Assembly (NCBI GenBank): GCA_003450735.1
Contig: DMEZ01000044.1
Coordinates: 1 to 41,615 of the forward strand
Source of the DNA: Elusimicrobiota bacterium
Lineage (GTDB): Bacteria > Elusimicrobiota > Elusimicrobia > UBA1565
DNA length: 41,615 bases
Direction of reading: 5' to 3'
Under the pieces are notes generated by a model. It did not search any database and was not told the origin of the DNA. It was given only the letters and a program-made list of their open reading frames with translations. Of this stretch, positions 22,954 to 30,703 are shown piece after piece. Position 1 is the stretch's first letter. Every line of letters begins with the position of its first letter. Made by a program: the position numbers and the translations under genes.

Positions 22954-23735
22954 TTCCGGACACCGAGAAGCTGCCGGTCCTGTTCATCGGGCACGGAAGC
23001 CCGCTGAGCGCCGTCCAGGCCGACCGCTTCTCGGACGCTTGGCTGAAGGCCGGCAAGAGCCTGCCCAGGCCGGCGGCCGTCCTCGTGATCTCGGCGCATT
23101 GGCACGTGCGCGGCACCTTCGTCCACGCCGGCGAACGGCCCAAGACCCTCCACGACTTCGAGGGCTTCCCGCAGGAGCTCTACGACCAGGTCTATCCCTG
23201 TCCCGGCTCGCCCGCCGGGGCGGAGGCGGTCGTTCAGACGGCGAAGCGGGTCCTGGTCAAGGTCGACCGGGAGTGGGGCCTGGACCACGGCGCCTGGGTT
23301 CCGGCCAAGCGGCTCTTCCCCAAGGCCGACGTCCCGATGTTCCAGCTGAGCCTCGACGCGACCAAGCCCGCCCAGTTCCACTACGACCTGGGGCGGGAGC
23401 TGAGGCCCCTGCGCCGCAAGGGCGTGCTCATCCTGGCCAGCGGGAACATCGCCCACAACCTCGCCCTGATGGACCCGATGCTCGACGCCAATCCCCTGGA
23501 TTGGGCCGTGGAGTTCGACGCCATCGTCCGCCGCTCGGTCCAGAAGGGCGACCACGCGAACCTCGTCGCCTACGGGAAGCTGGGGGACGTCGCCCGCCTG
23601 GCCGTGCCGGAGCCCAGCCACTACCTGCCCCTGCTCTACGCCCTGGGGCTGAGGGAGGAGGGCGAGAAGCCCTCGTTCTTCGCCGAGGGCTTCGCCCACG
23701 CGAGCCTGTCGATGCGCTGCATCCGCTTCGGCTGA
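22947..23735 (+). CDS. ygiD: YgiD/LigB-family extradiol dioxygenase (4,5-DOPA dioxygenase-like)
   Basis: A 262-residue protein of the class III extradiol dioxygenase fold. Conserved histidines are seen in FIGHGSP, ISAHWH, LDHGAW, NIAHNL and EPSHYLPLLYALG, matching the YgiD/DODA family, whose E. coli member opens the ring of L-DOPA in vitro. The enzyme would bind Zn or Fe and act in the cytoplasm; its physiological substrate is generally unclear. Start ATG 22947 lies within the leader element's third strand, with AAAGG seven bases upstream. It is followed by a strong hairpin terminator. Confidence 0.88.
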   Translation: MALPDTEKLPVLFIGHGSPLSAVQADRFSDAWLKAGKSLPRPAAVLVISAHWHVRGTFVHAGERPKTLHDFEGFPQELYDQVYPCPGSPAGAEAVVQTAKRVLVKVDREWGLDHGAWVPAKRLFPKADVPMFQLSLDATKPAQFHYDLGRELRPLRRKGVLILASGNIAHNLALMDPMLDANPLDWAVEFDAIVRRSVQKGDHANLVAYGKLGDVARLAVPEPSHYLPLLYALGLREEGEKPSFFAEGFAHASLSMRCIRFG

Positions 23736-23745
23736 CCCCAAAGTC

Positions 23746-23776
23746 AGGCCCCCATCGCCGGGGGCGATGGGGGCCT
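23746..23776. terminator. Bidirectional hairpin terminator
   Basis: A perfect 14-bp inverted repeat (23746-23759 with 23763-23776) has a GGG loop and lies between the convergent ygiD-like and cold-shock genes. A short TTT follows on plus. The stem is very stable but the U-tract is weak, as often in high-GC genomes. Confidence 0.75.
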
Positions 23777-23796
23777 TTGCAGGTCAGTCGGCGCGA

Positions 23797-24000
23797 TTAG
23801 AGTTTGCGGACGTTCGCGGCGCGGGGACCCTTCTCGCTCTGCTGGGTCTCGTACTCGACTTCCTGATTCTCGGCCAAGGTCTTGAACCCGTCACCCAGGA
23901 TGGCCGAGTGATGGACGAAAAGATCTTTGGAGCCGTCGTCCGGCGTGATGAAGCCGAACCCCTTCTGGTCGTTGAACCACTTCACTTTACCCTTAGGCAT
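23797..24000 (-). CDS. Cold shock domain protein (CspA family)
   Basis: A 67-residue single cold-shock domain, the standard length. Both RNA-binding motifs are present, KGFGFIT (RNP1) and LFVHHSAI (RNP2). It binds single-stranded RNA and DNA and acts as an RNA chaperone. It has a longer leader than other genes here, as is common for csp genes, and shares the terminator downstream with the convergent dioxygenase gene. Confidence 0.96.
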   Translation of the reverse strand: MPKGKVKWFNDQKGFGFITPDDGSKDLFVHHSAILGDGFKTLAENQEVEYETQQSEKGPRAANVRKL

Positions 24001-24097
24001 GCTGATTGCTTATCCTCTTGTTCGTTGCGGCTTGGCTCACAGGAGGCTCGACGGAGCATCCTGCGGCAGGGGCAATTACACCCCCGCAGACATTATA
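24001..24097 (-). promoter_or_regulatory. Promoter and ~85-nt leader of the cold shock gene
   Basis: On minus, TATAAT occupies 24097-24092. The leader from about 24085 to 24001 contains AAGAGGA (24019-24013) 12 bases before the ATG. A hairpin CTGCGG/CCGCAG spans 24061-24089 at the extreme 5' end. A long leader is unusual in this window and fits temperature-responsive csp mRNAs, though no specific thermosensor fold can be shown by eye. Confidence 0.5.
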
Positions 24098-24122
24098 GCA
24101 CGTTTTTCGTAGAATAGGCGGG

Positions 24123-24836
24123 GTGCCTCCCATGCCCAAATGCCTCAAAACCGCCCTCCTGCCCCTCCTCCTGCTCTGCGCCTGCTCAAAAAAGGCGGCC
24201 CCGCCGGTGCTTTTGGAGGTCAGCAACGACGTCCGCTGGCAGGACCCCGACGGGCTCACCCACCGGGCCTCCGTGGGCCTGCTCCTGCCGGAGGGCGGCC
24301 GCCTGACCACCCACTACCCCGAGGGGAAGGCCGCGGTCGGGTTTTCGGACAAGTCCCGCGTGGATCTCGGGCCGGGCACCGTCTTCGAGGTGCGGCGCCA
24401 TGATGGGGACGGGACGGAGCTCCTCCTGAGCCTCGGGCTGCTGAAGGCGGAGGTGCAGAAGCTCGCCTCGCGCCGCTTCGTCGTCCACACCCCCTCGGCC
24501 GTGTGCTCCGTGCGCGGGACGCGCTTCCGCGTCGCGGTGGACAAGGCCGGCCGCTCCACGGTGGACCTCTTCAGCGGCGCGCTGGCTTTGGAGGACCGCC
24601 GCGGCAAGCGCAAGGCGGTGGACTCCGGCCAGCGCTTCATCTCGGAGATCGACAAGGGCATCATCGGCGACGAGCCCATGCCCATCCCGCCCGAGGTCAC
24701 GGAGTACCCGCTCGTGCCGGAAGACCTCATCCGCAAGGCCGTCCGGGAAGGCCGCAAGGCCGGCAAGCTGGAGATCCCCAAGGAACCGTTGGACCTCCCG
24801 GACCCCGCTCAGGAGCCCGGGAAGGACCCTGACTAG
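24123..24836 (+). CDS. FecR-domain lipoprotein
   Basis: A 237-residue protein with a lipoprotein-type signal (LLPLLLLCAC, the lipid Cys probably in LCAC). A FecR-like beta domain follows (about 60-175), including the typical KSRVDLGPGTVFEV, TPSAVCSVRGTRFRV and STVDLFSGAL segments. FecR domains are often periplasmic and bind or sense partners; no sigma factor or TonB receptor is nearby, so signalling in the FecIR sense is doubtful. TAGAAT at 24110-24115 lies seven bases before GTG 24123, supporting that start; ATG 24132 is the alternative. Confidence 0.78.
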   Translation: MPPMPKCLKTALLPLLLLCACSKKAAPPVLLEVSNDVRWQDPDGLTHRASVGLLLPEGGRLTTHYPEGKAAVGFSDKSRVDLGPGTVFEVRRHDGDGTELLLSLGLLKAEVQKLASRRFVVHTPSAVCSVRGTRFRVAVDKAGRSTVDLFSGALALEDRRGKRKAVDSGQRFISEIDKGIIGDEPMPIPPEVTEYPLVPEDLIRKAVREGRKAGKLEIPKEPLDLPDPAQEPGKDPD

Positions 24837-24844
24837 GAGCGCCC

Positions 24845-25258
24845 ATGCCCAAGAGACCCGCCGGCCCCATCTTCGTCACCTACTCATCGAAGACCAAGCG
24901 CAAGGACAAGGGCCTGCTCAAGGCCCTCGAGCGCTACGACAGCCCGCGCATCCGCCAGATCGCGGCGGCGGCCGCCGACCTGGGCCTGAACTTCCGCATC
25001 CTCTCCGGCCGCTTCGGCCTGCTCGCCCCGGAGGACAAGGTGCCTTACTACGACCACCTCCTGAAGTGGGAGGGGGTGGGCCAGGTGCTCGCCAAGGTCG
25101 CCGCGCGGCTCGTCCGGGAGAAGGTCAGCGCGGTCGTTTATTTCACCCGGCCCCTGCGCAAGGCCTCCGCCCCGCTCGCCTACCACGCCCTGATGGAGGC
25201 CGCCTGCGCCGAGAAGGGCATCCGCATGATCGGCATCGAGGTCGAGCGCCCCGCCTAG
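24845..25258 (+). CDS. DUF6884-like conserved protein
   Basis: A 137-residue cytosolic protein. The core segment FRILSGRFGLLAPEDKVPYYDHLL resembles the 'LSA.YGL..P...I..Y' signature of DUF6884 and related nucleotide-linked domains. The later LAYHALMEAACAEKG helix also fits. No function is established for this family that I can cite with confidence. It follows the lipoprotein gene by eight bases and overlaps the Nudix gene (TAGTG), so it is probably co-transcribed with both. Confidence 0.6.
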   Translation: MPKRPAGPIFVTYSSKTKRKDKGLLKALERYDSPRIRQIAAAAADLGLNFRILSGRFGLLAPEDKVPYYDHLLKWEGVGQVLAKVAARLVREKVSAVVYFTRPLRKASAPLAYHALMEAACAEKGIRMIGIEVERPA

Positions 25259-25758
25259 TGGGAGCCCCGGCATTCGTCGAGCCCCACTGGCCGTCCTGGA
25301 AGCCCACCGAGCGGGGCGTGCTCTGCTTCGTCCTCCGCGCCGGGAAAGTCCTCCTCATCCACAAGAAGCGGGGCCTGGGGGCCGGCAAGGTGAACGGGCC
25401 CGGCGGGCGCATCGAGGCGGGGGAGAGTCCGGCCGAGGCGGCCGTCCGGGAGGCCCAAGAGGAGGTCGGGGTCACGCCGAGGGGCCTGAAGGCGGCCGGC
25501 GAACTGCTCTTCCAGTTCACGGACGGCTACGCCCTGCACTGCGAGGTGTTCACGGCCGAGGACGCAGCGGGCGAGCTCGTCGAGACGGACGAGGCCGCGC
25601 CCTTCTGGGTCGAGACCTCAGCCATCCCCTACCAGGACATGTGGGCCGACGATGCCTACTGGATCCCGTGGATGCTGGAGGGGCGGCCCTTCCGCGGCCT
25701 GTTCTGCTTCGAGGGGGACAGGATGCTCAGCGGCCGGGTGGAGCCCCGGCCCGGCTAA
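25258..25758 (+). CDS. MTH1-like Nudix hydrolase (oxidised purine nucleotide diphosphatase)
   Basis: A 166-residue Nudix protein. The full Nudix box GX5EX7REUXEEXGU spans 50-72 (GRIEAGE..REAQEEVGV). The flanking sequence closely follows animal MTH1: KKRGLGAGKVNGPGG, ETDEAAPFWVE and IPYQDMWADDAYWIPWML, the last holding the Trp and paired Asp (Trp129, Asp131, Asp132) that bind oxidised purines in human MTH1. It likely removes 8-oxo-dGTP and 2-hydroxy-dATP. The start is GTG overlapping the upstream stop. The frame upstream of it lies inside the DUF6884 gene and is not used. Confidence 0.88.
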   Translation: MGAPAFVEPHWPSWKPTERGVLCFVLRAGKVLLIHKKRGLGAGKVNGPGGRIEAGESPAEAAVREAQEEVGVTPRGLKAAGELLFQFTDGYALHCEVFTAEDAAGELVETDEAAPFWVETSAIPYQDMWADDAYWIPWMLEGRPFRGLFCFEGDRMLSGRVEPRPG

Positions 25759-26993
25759 CGGGCGGCCTCGGCGAGGCGCCGGGCCTTCGCGCTGCAGCGG
25801 GGCGCTTTCCCCTTGGGGGCGCGGGAAGCGCAGACCAGGAACACTCCTCCGAACGCCTCCTGCTCGAAATAGTGGTATTCGTCTTCGCCGTCGAAGGCGA
25901 TCCCGGTGCCTTGGAGCAGCGGGGCGGGCGCGTCCGTGGTCGCGGCCCCGTCGACGTAGATCTGCAGGCCGGCGCTCTTCGTGTCGGCCGCGTATGCCCG
26001 GTGCCTGCCGCTCGGGCTGAAGGCCAGAGCCGGCCTGCCGGAGATGCTCTTGTAGGGGCCTTCCGCCGCACCTTCCGTGAACAAGCTCCAGGCGCCGCCC
26101 TGACGCCCGAACCAGAAGGCCTGCCCGCTCCCTGGGGCGAAGAAGAAGCGCGCTCCCCCCGCGGTCTCGATGCCGTGCAGTTCGGGGCCGGTCTCGCGGC
26201 CGTCGATGATCGCGCGGAAGGGCCCATCCGAGGTGGGGCCCGCGAAGAAGGCGAGGCGCTTGCCGTCCGGGGCGAGGGCCGGCGCGGCCACGGAGGGATA
26301 GTCCTTGCCGACCGGCTTCCCGTCGATCAGGACGCGGAAGGAACCGTGCAGGGTTTGCTTGAAGAGGGTGTGGCGGCCGTCCGCGCTCAGTTCGAGGTTC
26401 TTTTGAGGCATCGTCTCGAGTATCTTGCCGTCCCGGACGCGGAGCATCGAGGGCCCGTCGTAGGCCAGATACTCGAGCCCTCCGGAGTCGGAGATGCGCA
26501 GCTCATGCGGGCGGTAATCGGGGAAGGCCCGGGCCTGCTCCCGTCCGTCGAGCACGACGCGCCACTGCCCATCGCGTCGGGCGGCGTAGGCCAGGTGCCT
26601 CCCATCCGGACTGCGGACGAGCTCGTAGATCTCCTCATACTCGGGTCCAAAACGGTCGTCTTCCCACACCGAGAATGTCCTTGGCATGCCCGGACGCAAG
26701 GGTGAGCGCCGCAGCACCGCGAGCCGTCCGTCCTGGGAAAGGGCCGCCTCGCACGTACGTCCCAGCTCATGGTAGTAGGTCAGGTCGCCTTGAACTCCCT
26801 GGAGGACTTCCTGCCCGTCCAAGAGCCAGGCTTCCTTGTTCCCTTCCACGGCCAGCCAGGCGAAGTGGTAGCCGTCGGCCGAAGCCGCCGTCCAGACCAC
26901 GGAGGCCGGGCGCGAGGCGACGCGGGTCTTGGACACGACGGCGGCCGGCGCGAGGGAGGGGCATAGCAGGAGGACCGAGAGCGCGGTCTTCAT
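25755..26993 (-). CDS. Exported TolB/WD40-like beta-propeller protein
   Basis: A 412-residue protein with signal peptide (MKTALSVLLLCPSLAPA). Repeating units of the form 'SPDGRHLAYAARRDGQWRVVLDG' and 'APDGKRLAFFAG..RAIIDGRE' occur about every 45-50 residues, typical of PD40/TolB-like propellers. Several units end in 'v.DG' turns. It is probably periplasmic or surface-exposed, with an unknown partner. It converges on the Nudix gene (4-base overlap) and is divergent from the maturation protease gene. Confidence 0.7.
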   Translation of the reverse strand: MKTALSVLLLCPSLAPAAVVSKTRVASRPASVVWTAASADGYHFAWLAVEGNKEAWLLDGQEVLQGVQGDLTYYHELGRTCEAALSQDGRLAVLRRSPLRPGMPRTFSVWEDDRFGPEYEEIYELVRSPDGRHLAYAARRDGQWRVVLDGREQARAFPDYRPHELRISDSGGLEYLAYDGPSMLRVRDGKILETMPQKNLELSADGRHTLFKQTLHGSFRVLIDGKPVGKDYPSVAAPALAPDGKRLAFFAGPTSDGPFRAIIDGRETGPELHGIETAGGARFFFAPGSGQAFWFGRQGGAWSLFTEGAAEGPYKSISGRPALAFSPSGRHRAYAADTKSAGLQIYVDGAATTDAPAPLLQGTGIAFDGEDEYHYFEQEAFGGVFLVCASRAPKGKAPRCSAKARRLAEAAR

Positions 26994-27023
26994 CGTGCGG
27001 CCTTATGATAGTATAGTTCGCGC
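26994..27023. promoter_or_regulatory. Compact divergent promoter with overlapping -10 boxes
   Basis: The 30-bp gap holds TATAGT on plus (27012-27017), six bases before the ATG at 27024. On minus it holds TATACT (27015-27010) followed at once by TATCAT (27010-27005), 11 bases before the ATG at 26993. The plus gene has no room for a ribosome binding site and should be leaderless. Confidence 0.55.
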
Positions 27024-27497
27024 ATGAAGGTCCTCGTGGGCGTGGGCAACTACTCCGGCTATGACGACAGCGTCGGTTTGCGCGTCATCGAGCACATCTC
27101 CGAGAAGGGCCTCGACACCGACTTCCGGGCGGTCGACCTCTCCGCCAACAGCCTCAACCTCTTCGCCTACCTCGACCCCTCCGTCGAAGCCCTGCTCATC
27201 GTCGACAGCGCCAGGATGGGCAAGAAGCCCGGCGAGTTCCTCTTCTTCGCCCCGGGCCAGGTCGAGAGCCGCAAGGAGCTCGCCGGCTTCAGCACGCACG
27301 AGGGCGACCTCCTGAAAGTCCTTGAGCTCGCCCGGGCCACCGGGGCGCACATCCCGCCCATCCTCTTCATGGGCATCGAGCCGGAGAGCCTCAAGAACGA
27401 GATGGGCCTCTCCAAGACTCTCGAGGACCGCATCCCGGAGTACGCCGCCGCGGCCATCGGGCGCCTGCGCTCTTCTTTCGAGAAGCCCCAGGAATAA
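27024..27497 (+). CDS. Hydrogenase maturation protease (HybD/HyaD family)
   Basis: A 157-residue endopeptidase-like protein. It starts with VLVGVGNYSGYDDSVGLRV, the family's GxGNxxxxDDxxG motif whose acidic residue binds Ni. LLIVDSAR (second acidic ligand) and FSTHEGDLL (His ligand) follow. Members clip the C-terminal tail of the [NiFe] large subunit after Ni insertion. The hydA tail at 22857-22877 is a plausible substrate, although the protease is 4 kb downstream in another transcription unit. Its length is normal for the family. Confidence 0.87.
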   Translation: MKVLVGVGNYSGYDDSVGLRVIEHISEKGLDTDFRAVDLSANSLNLFAYLDPSVEALLIVDSARMGKKPGEFLFFAPGQVESRKELAGFSTHEGDLLKVLELARATGAHIPPILFMGIEPESLKNEMGLSKTLEDRIPEYAAAAIGRLRSSFEKPQE

Positions 27498-27519
27498 AGT
27501 AGGCTATCCGCCTTCCCGC

Positions 27520-28779
27520 ATGAGGTTCCTGGCTCCCTTCTTCCTGACCCTCGCCCTGGCCGCGCCGGCCGGCGCCGAGCCGCCCTCCGCGGAGGCCGGC
27601 GAGCTGTCCATGTCGGAAAGCGAGAACCCGCTCTCCATGTCGGAGGCCCCGCCGCGGCTGTCCATCGCTCCCAAGGGCATCCCGCCCGAGGCCGACGCGG
27701 CCCTGCTGCGCGGCATCGACTGCGTGTTCCGCATGGAGTTCGACGAGGCGGACGCCTCGTACCGCAAGGCCCTGGCTTTGATGGGCGGGCACCCCTATCC
27801 CTACCTCGGCCTGGTGGGCTCCATGATGACCCGCTACATCTACGGCACCGAGCAGAGCGACCAGGCCCTTCTGGACAAGTTCTACAAGCTGGCCGACGAG
27901 GCCGGCGCGGCCGCGCAGGCCTGGCTCAAGAAGAATCCCCAGGACAGCGAGGCGATGGCGGCGCTCGGGGCCTCCTACGGCATCGCCGCGCGGGTGATGA
28001 CCCAGCGCCGGAGCTGGCTGAAGGCTTACTTCTACGGCCGCAAGGCCCTCAAGTACACCCAGGCGTCGCTCAAGGCCGACCCCGACCAGAACGAGGCCTG
28101 GCTCGGCCTGGGGATGTACGACTACTACACGGATACCTACCCCCGCTTCATCGGCGTGCTGGCCAAGATCGTCCTGCGCGGAGACCGGAGGCGGGGCATC
28201 GCGGAACTCTACAAGTCCGTCGAACGCGCGCGCTATACCGGCACGGCCGCGAAGCTCATCCTCGTCGAGATCTTCACCGAGGACCAGTTCGGCCTGCGCG
28301 AACCGAAGGCGGCCGCGCGGTTCATGAAGGAGGTCCGGGCCAAGTATCCGGACAGCGCCATGCTCCACGCGGCCGAGCTGGTCGCTCTTTACGAGGAAGG
28401 CCATTATCCCGAAGCCCTGGCCAGCGCGGACGCCTATCTCCGGCGCGTGAAGGCGGGAGACTGGCCGCCCCTGCACGCGGCGCAGGGGCATCTCATGCGC
28501 GGCACGGTGCTCTGGGCCAAGGGCCGGCAGGACGAGGCGCTCGCCGAGTTCAAGCTCGGCGCCGATGTCCGCTACAAGGACGGCCCGACCCGCTGGGCCG
28601 TCTTCGCGCGCATCCGCGCGGGCCAGCTGCTCGATCTGATGGGCCAGCGCGAGGCCGCTCTCGCCGAGTACCGCCTGGCCGCGGACGCTCCCGACCTCTG
28701 GGACCTCAAGCCGCTCGCGCAGGCGGGGCTCAAGAAGCCCCGGGGCGAGACCTTCCCCGGGCGCATCTCCCCCTTCTGA
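27520..28779 (+). CDS. Exported TPR-repeat protein
   Basis: A 419-residue protein with signal peptide (MRFLAPFFLTLALAAPAGA). Next come two Ser/Met/Glu-rich 'LSMSE' stretches (about 28-42) and then TPR-like helix pairs, for example FDEADASYRKALALMGGHPYPYLG, EAMAALGASYGIAARV, NEAWLGLGMYDYY and RQDEALAEFKLGADVRY. It is probably periplasmic and acts as a scaffold. It overlaps nothing and is 22 bases downstream of the maturation protease gene. No closer family is recognised. Confidence 0.75.
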   Translation: MRFLAPFFLTLALAAPAGAEPPSAEAGELSMSESENPLSMSEAPPRLSIAPKGIPPEADAALLRGIDCVFRMEFDEADASYRKALALMGGHPYPYLGLVGSMMTRYIYGTEQSDQALLDKFYKLADEAGAAAQAWLKKNPQDSEAMAALGASYGIAARVMTQRRSWLKAYFYGRKALKYTQASLKADPDQNEAWLGLGMYDYYTDTYPRFIGVLAKIVLRGDRRRGIAELYKSVERARYTGTAAKLILVEIFTEDQFGLREPKAAARFMKEVRAKYPDSAMLHAAELVALYEEGHYPEALASADAYLRRVKAGDWPPLHAAQGHLMRGTVLWAKGRQDEALAEFKLGADVRYKDGPTRWAVFARIRAGQLLDLMGQREAALAEYRLAADAPDLWDLKPLAQAGLKKPRGETFPGRISPF

Positions 28780-28783
28780 ACCC

Positions 28784-29644
28784 ATGCTCGACTGCCTGTG
28801 CGTGGGCTTGAGCACCATGGACGTCATCGCCTCGGTGGACGGCTGGCCCCGCGAGGACGAGAAGAGGCGCGCGCGGGCCGTCGTGGTGGACGGCGGCGGT
28901 CCCGCCGGCACCGCCGCGTGCGTGCTGGGCAAGTACGGCCTGAAGACCGGCATCCTCTCCTTCATCGGGCAGGACGAGTGGACCCCGTTCATCCGCGAGG
29001 GCTTCCGGCGCCATGACGTCTCGACGAAGTCCCTGCGCGTCGTCCCCGGGGCGTCCAACGCGGTCTCGATGGTCCTGGCCAACGCGCGGAACGGCTCGAG
29101 GACCATCGTGTGGAACGCCCGCGGCCTGCGCGGGGAGAGCCTGCCCGTGCGGGCGCCCCGCGCGCGCTGCCTGCACTTCGACGGCCACCTGATGGAACTC
29201 TCCATCCGTCTGGCCCGCGAGGGCCTGCGGCGCGGCGCCCTGACCTCCTTCGACTGCGGCTCGCTCAAGCCCGGCTGGGAGGCTCTCGCGGCCCTCACCC
29301 GCGTGTTCATCGCCTCCAGCCGCTTCACCCGCCAGCTGGGTTTGAGCGTCCCCGCCGCGCTGCTCGCCCTGCGCGAACGCTTCGGCTTCAGCGTCGCCGT
29401 GACGGAGGGCGCGCGGGGCGTGAGCTTCTTCGACGAGAAGAGCCGTCGCGTGCGGCGCCTGCCGCAGAGGCGCTTCGCCTCGGTGGACACCACGGGCTGC
29501 GGCGACGTGTTCCACGGGGCGTTTTTGGCGGCGGCCCTGAGGGGGCGCGCCTTCGAGGAGTCTTTGCGCTTCGCGCAGGAGGTCGCGGGCGAGAAGAGCC
29601 TGCGCCTGGGCGGACGGAAGGGCCTTCCCGAGCGCCGTCTTTAG
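28784..29644 (+). CDS. PfkB-family carbohydrate kinase
   Basis: A 286-residue ribokinase-fold sugar or nucleoside kinase. The N-terminal GGGPAGTAACVLGKYGL segment and the C-terminal DTTGCGDVFHGAFLAA signature are the two PfkB motifs; the Asp of GCGD is the catalytic base. The substrate is not determinable by eye. The gene is four bases after the TPR gene and 16 bases before the tandem receivers. Confidence 0.88.
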   Translation: MLDCLCVGLSTMDVIASVDGWPREDEKRRARAVVVDGGGPAGTAACVLGKYGLKTGILSFIGQDEWTPFIREGFRRHDVSTKSLRVVPGASNAVSMVLANARNGSRTIVWNARGLRGESLPVRAPRARCLHFDGHLMELSIRLAREGLRRGALTSFDCGSLKPGWEALAALTRVFIASSRFTRQLGLSVPAALLALRERFGFSVAVTEGARGVSFFDEKSRRVRRLPQRRFASVDTTGCGDVFHGAFLAAALRGRAFEESLRFAQEVAGEKSLRLGGRKGLPERRL

Positions 29645-29660
29645 TATCATCTACATCGCA

Positions 29661-30068
29661 ATGGCCCTATTCGGGAGCAAGGACGAGCGCCCCACGATCC
29701 TCATCGCCGAGGACGACATGGTTTTGCGCTCGGTCGTCGGGAGCATCCTCGAAGCGGAGGGCTACCGCATCCTCGAAGCCGCCAACGGCCAGGAAGCCGT
29801 CGAGATGGCCCGCGCGGAACCGCCCGCGATCATCATCCTGGACATCCAGATGCCGCTCATGAACGGCATCCAGGCGACCGCCGCCCTGCGCGCCGACCCG
29901 AAGACCGCCGCCATCCCCATCCTCATCTGCTCGGCCCACGGCACCTTCGACAACGTGGAGCAGTGCCTCGCCCTGGGCGCCAAGGACTTCATCATCAAGC
30001 CTTTCGACACCGCACGCCTGCGCGACAAGGTCAAGGCCGTCCTGGCGAAGGGCAAGGAGACGAAATGA
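29661..30068 (+). CDS. Single-domain response regulator, tandem copy 1
   Basis: A 135-residue receiver domain with AEDD acidic pocket (16-19), phospho-acceptor Asp61 in ILDIQMP, and Lys113 in IIKPFD. It has no output domain. It overlaps an equally long, closely similar copy by ATGA. TATCAT at 29645-29650 lies ten bases before the ATG, with no ribosome binding site. Confidence 0.92.
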   Translation: MALFGSKDERPTILIAEDDMVLRSVVGSILEAEGYRILEAANGQEAVEMARAEPPAIIILDIQMPLMNGIQATAALRADPKTAAIPILICSAHGTFDNVEQCLALGAKDFIIKPFDTARLRDKVKAVLAKGKETK

Positions 30069-30472
30069 TCTTCTTCGGGCCCAAGAAGAGGGAGCCCTGC
30101 GTCCTGGTCGCCGACGACGACATCGTGGTGCGTTCGGTCATCGGGAACGTCATCGAGACCGAGGGCTACCGCATCCTCGAGGCGGGCAGCGGGCAGGAAG
30201 CCGTCGAGATGGCCAGGAAGGAGCAGCCGCTCCTCATCGTCATGGACATCAACATGCCCGGCATGGACGGCATCGAGGCGACCGCCGCCCTGCGCGCCGA
30301 CCCGAAGACCGCGCAGATCCCCATCCTCGTCTGCTCGGCCCACGGCACCTTCGACAACGTGGAGAAGTGCCTGACCCTCGGCGCCAGGGACTTCCTCATG
30401 AAACCCTTCGACTCCGCCGTCCTTCTCAAGAAAGTCCGCGACATCATCGCCAAAGCCCAGAAGCCTCAGTAG
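30065..30472 (+). CDS. Single-domain response regulator, tandem copy 2
   Basis: A 135-residue receiver domain with ADDD pocket (16-19), Asp61 in VMDINMP, and Lys113 in LMKPFD. Hand alignment to the upstream copy gives about 86 of 135 identical residues without gaps, so the pair arose by tandem duplication. The ATGA overlap implies coupled translation. Differences cluster at the ends and around residues 52-60, which may alter partners. Confidence 0.92.
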   Translation: MIFFGPKKREPCVLVADDDIVVRSVIGNVIETEGYRILEAGSGQEAVEMARKEQPLLIVMDINMPGMDGIEATAALRADPKTAQIPILVCSAHGTFDNVEKCLTLGARDFLMKPFDSAVLLKKVRDIIAKAQKPQ

Positions 30473-30703
30473 GGTCAAGGCGACGGGGCCGCGGCCCGGC
30501 ATCGCGGCAGGGCCCTGCGGGAGTACGGACACGTGCAGGATCTCGTATGAGAAAAACACTATACATAGTGTTAATGCTTGACGGGTTCTGATGCGTGTGC
30601 GGCGGTCCGCGCATCGGGCCTAATCCGAGCTAGGCCGATTCCCCGGGCCTGGCTGGGACTTTGGCCCGAGGGAAGCATTCTCCCGCGCGCGTATAATGAA
30701 GCT
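30473..30703 (+). promoter_or_regulatory. Hairpin-rich intergenic region upstream of the M3 peptidase
   Basis: A 231-bp gap, the longest in the window. It holds GC-rich palindromes after the receiver stop (GGGCCGCGGCCC, GCAGGGCCCTGC), which could terminate transcription. A perfect 8-bp inverted repeat AACACTAT-ac-ATAGTGTT at 30555-30572 looks like an operator. Three successive hairpins follow in 30590-30670 (GATGCG/CGCATC; ATCGGgCCTA/TAGGCCGAT; CGGGCC/GGCCCG). A perfect TATAAT (30692-30697) lies six bases before the peptidase ATG. Confidence 0.5.
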
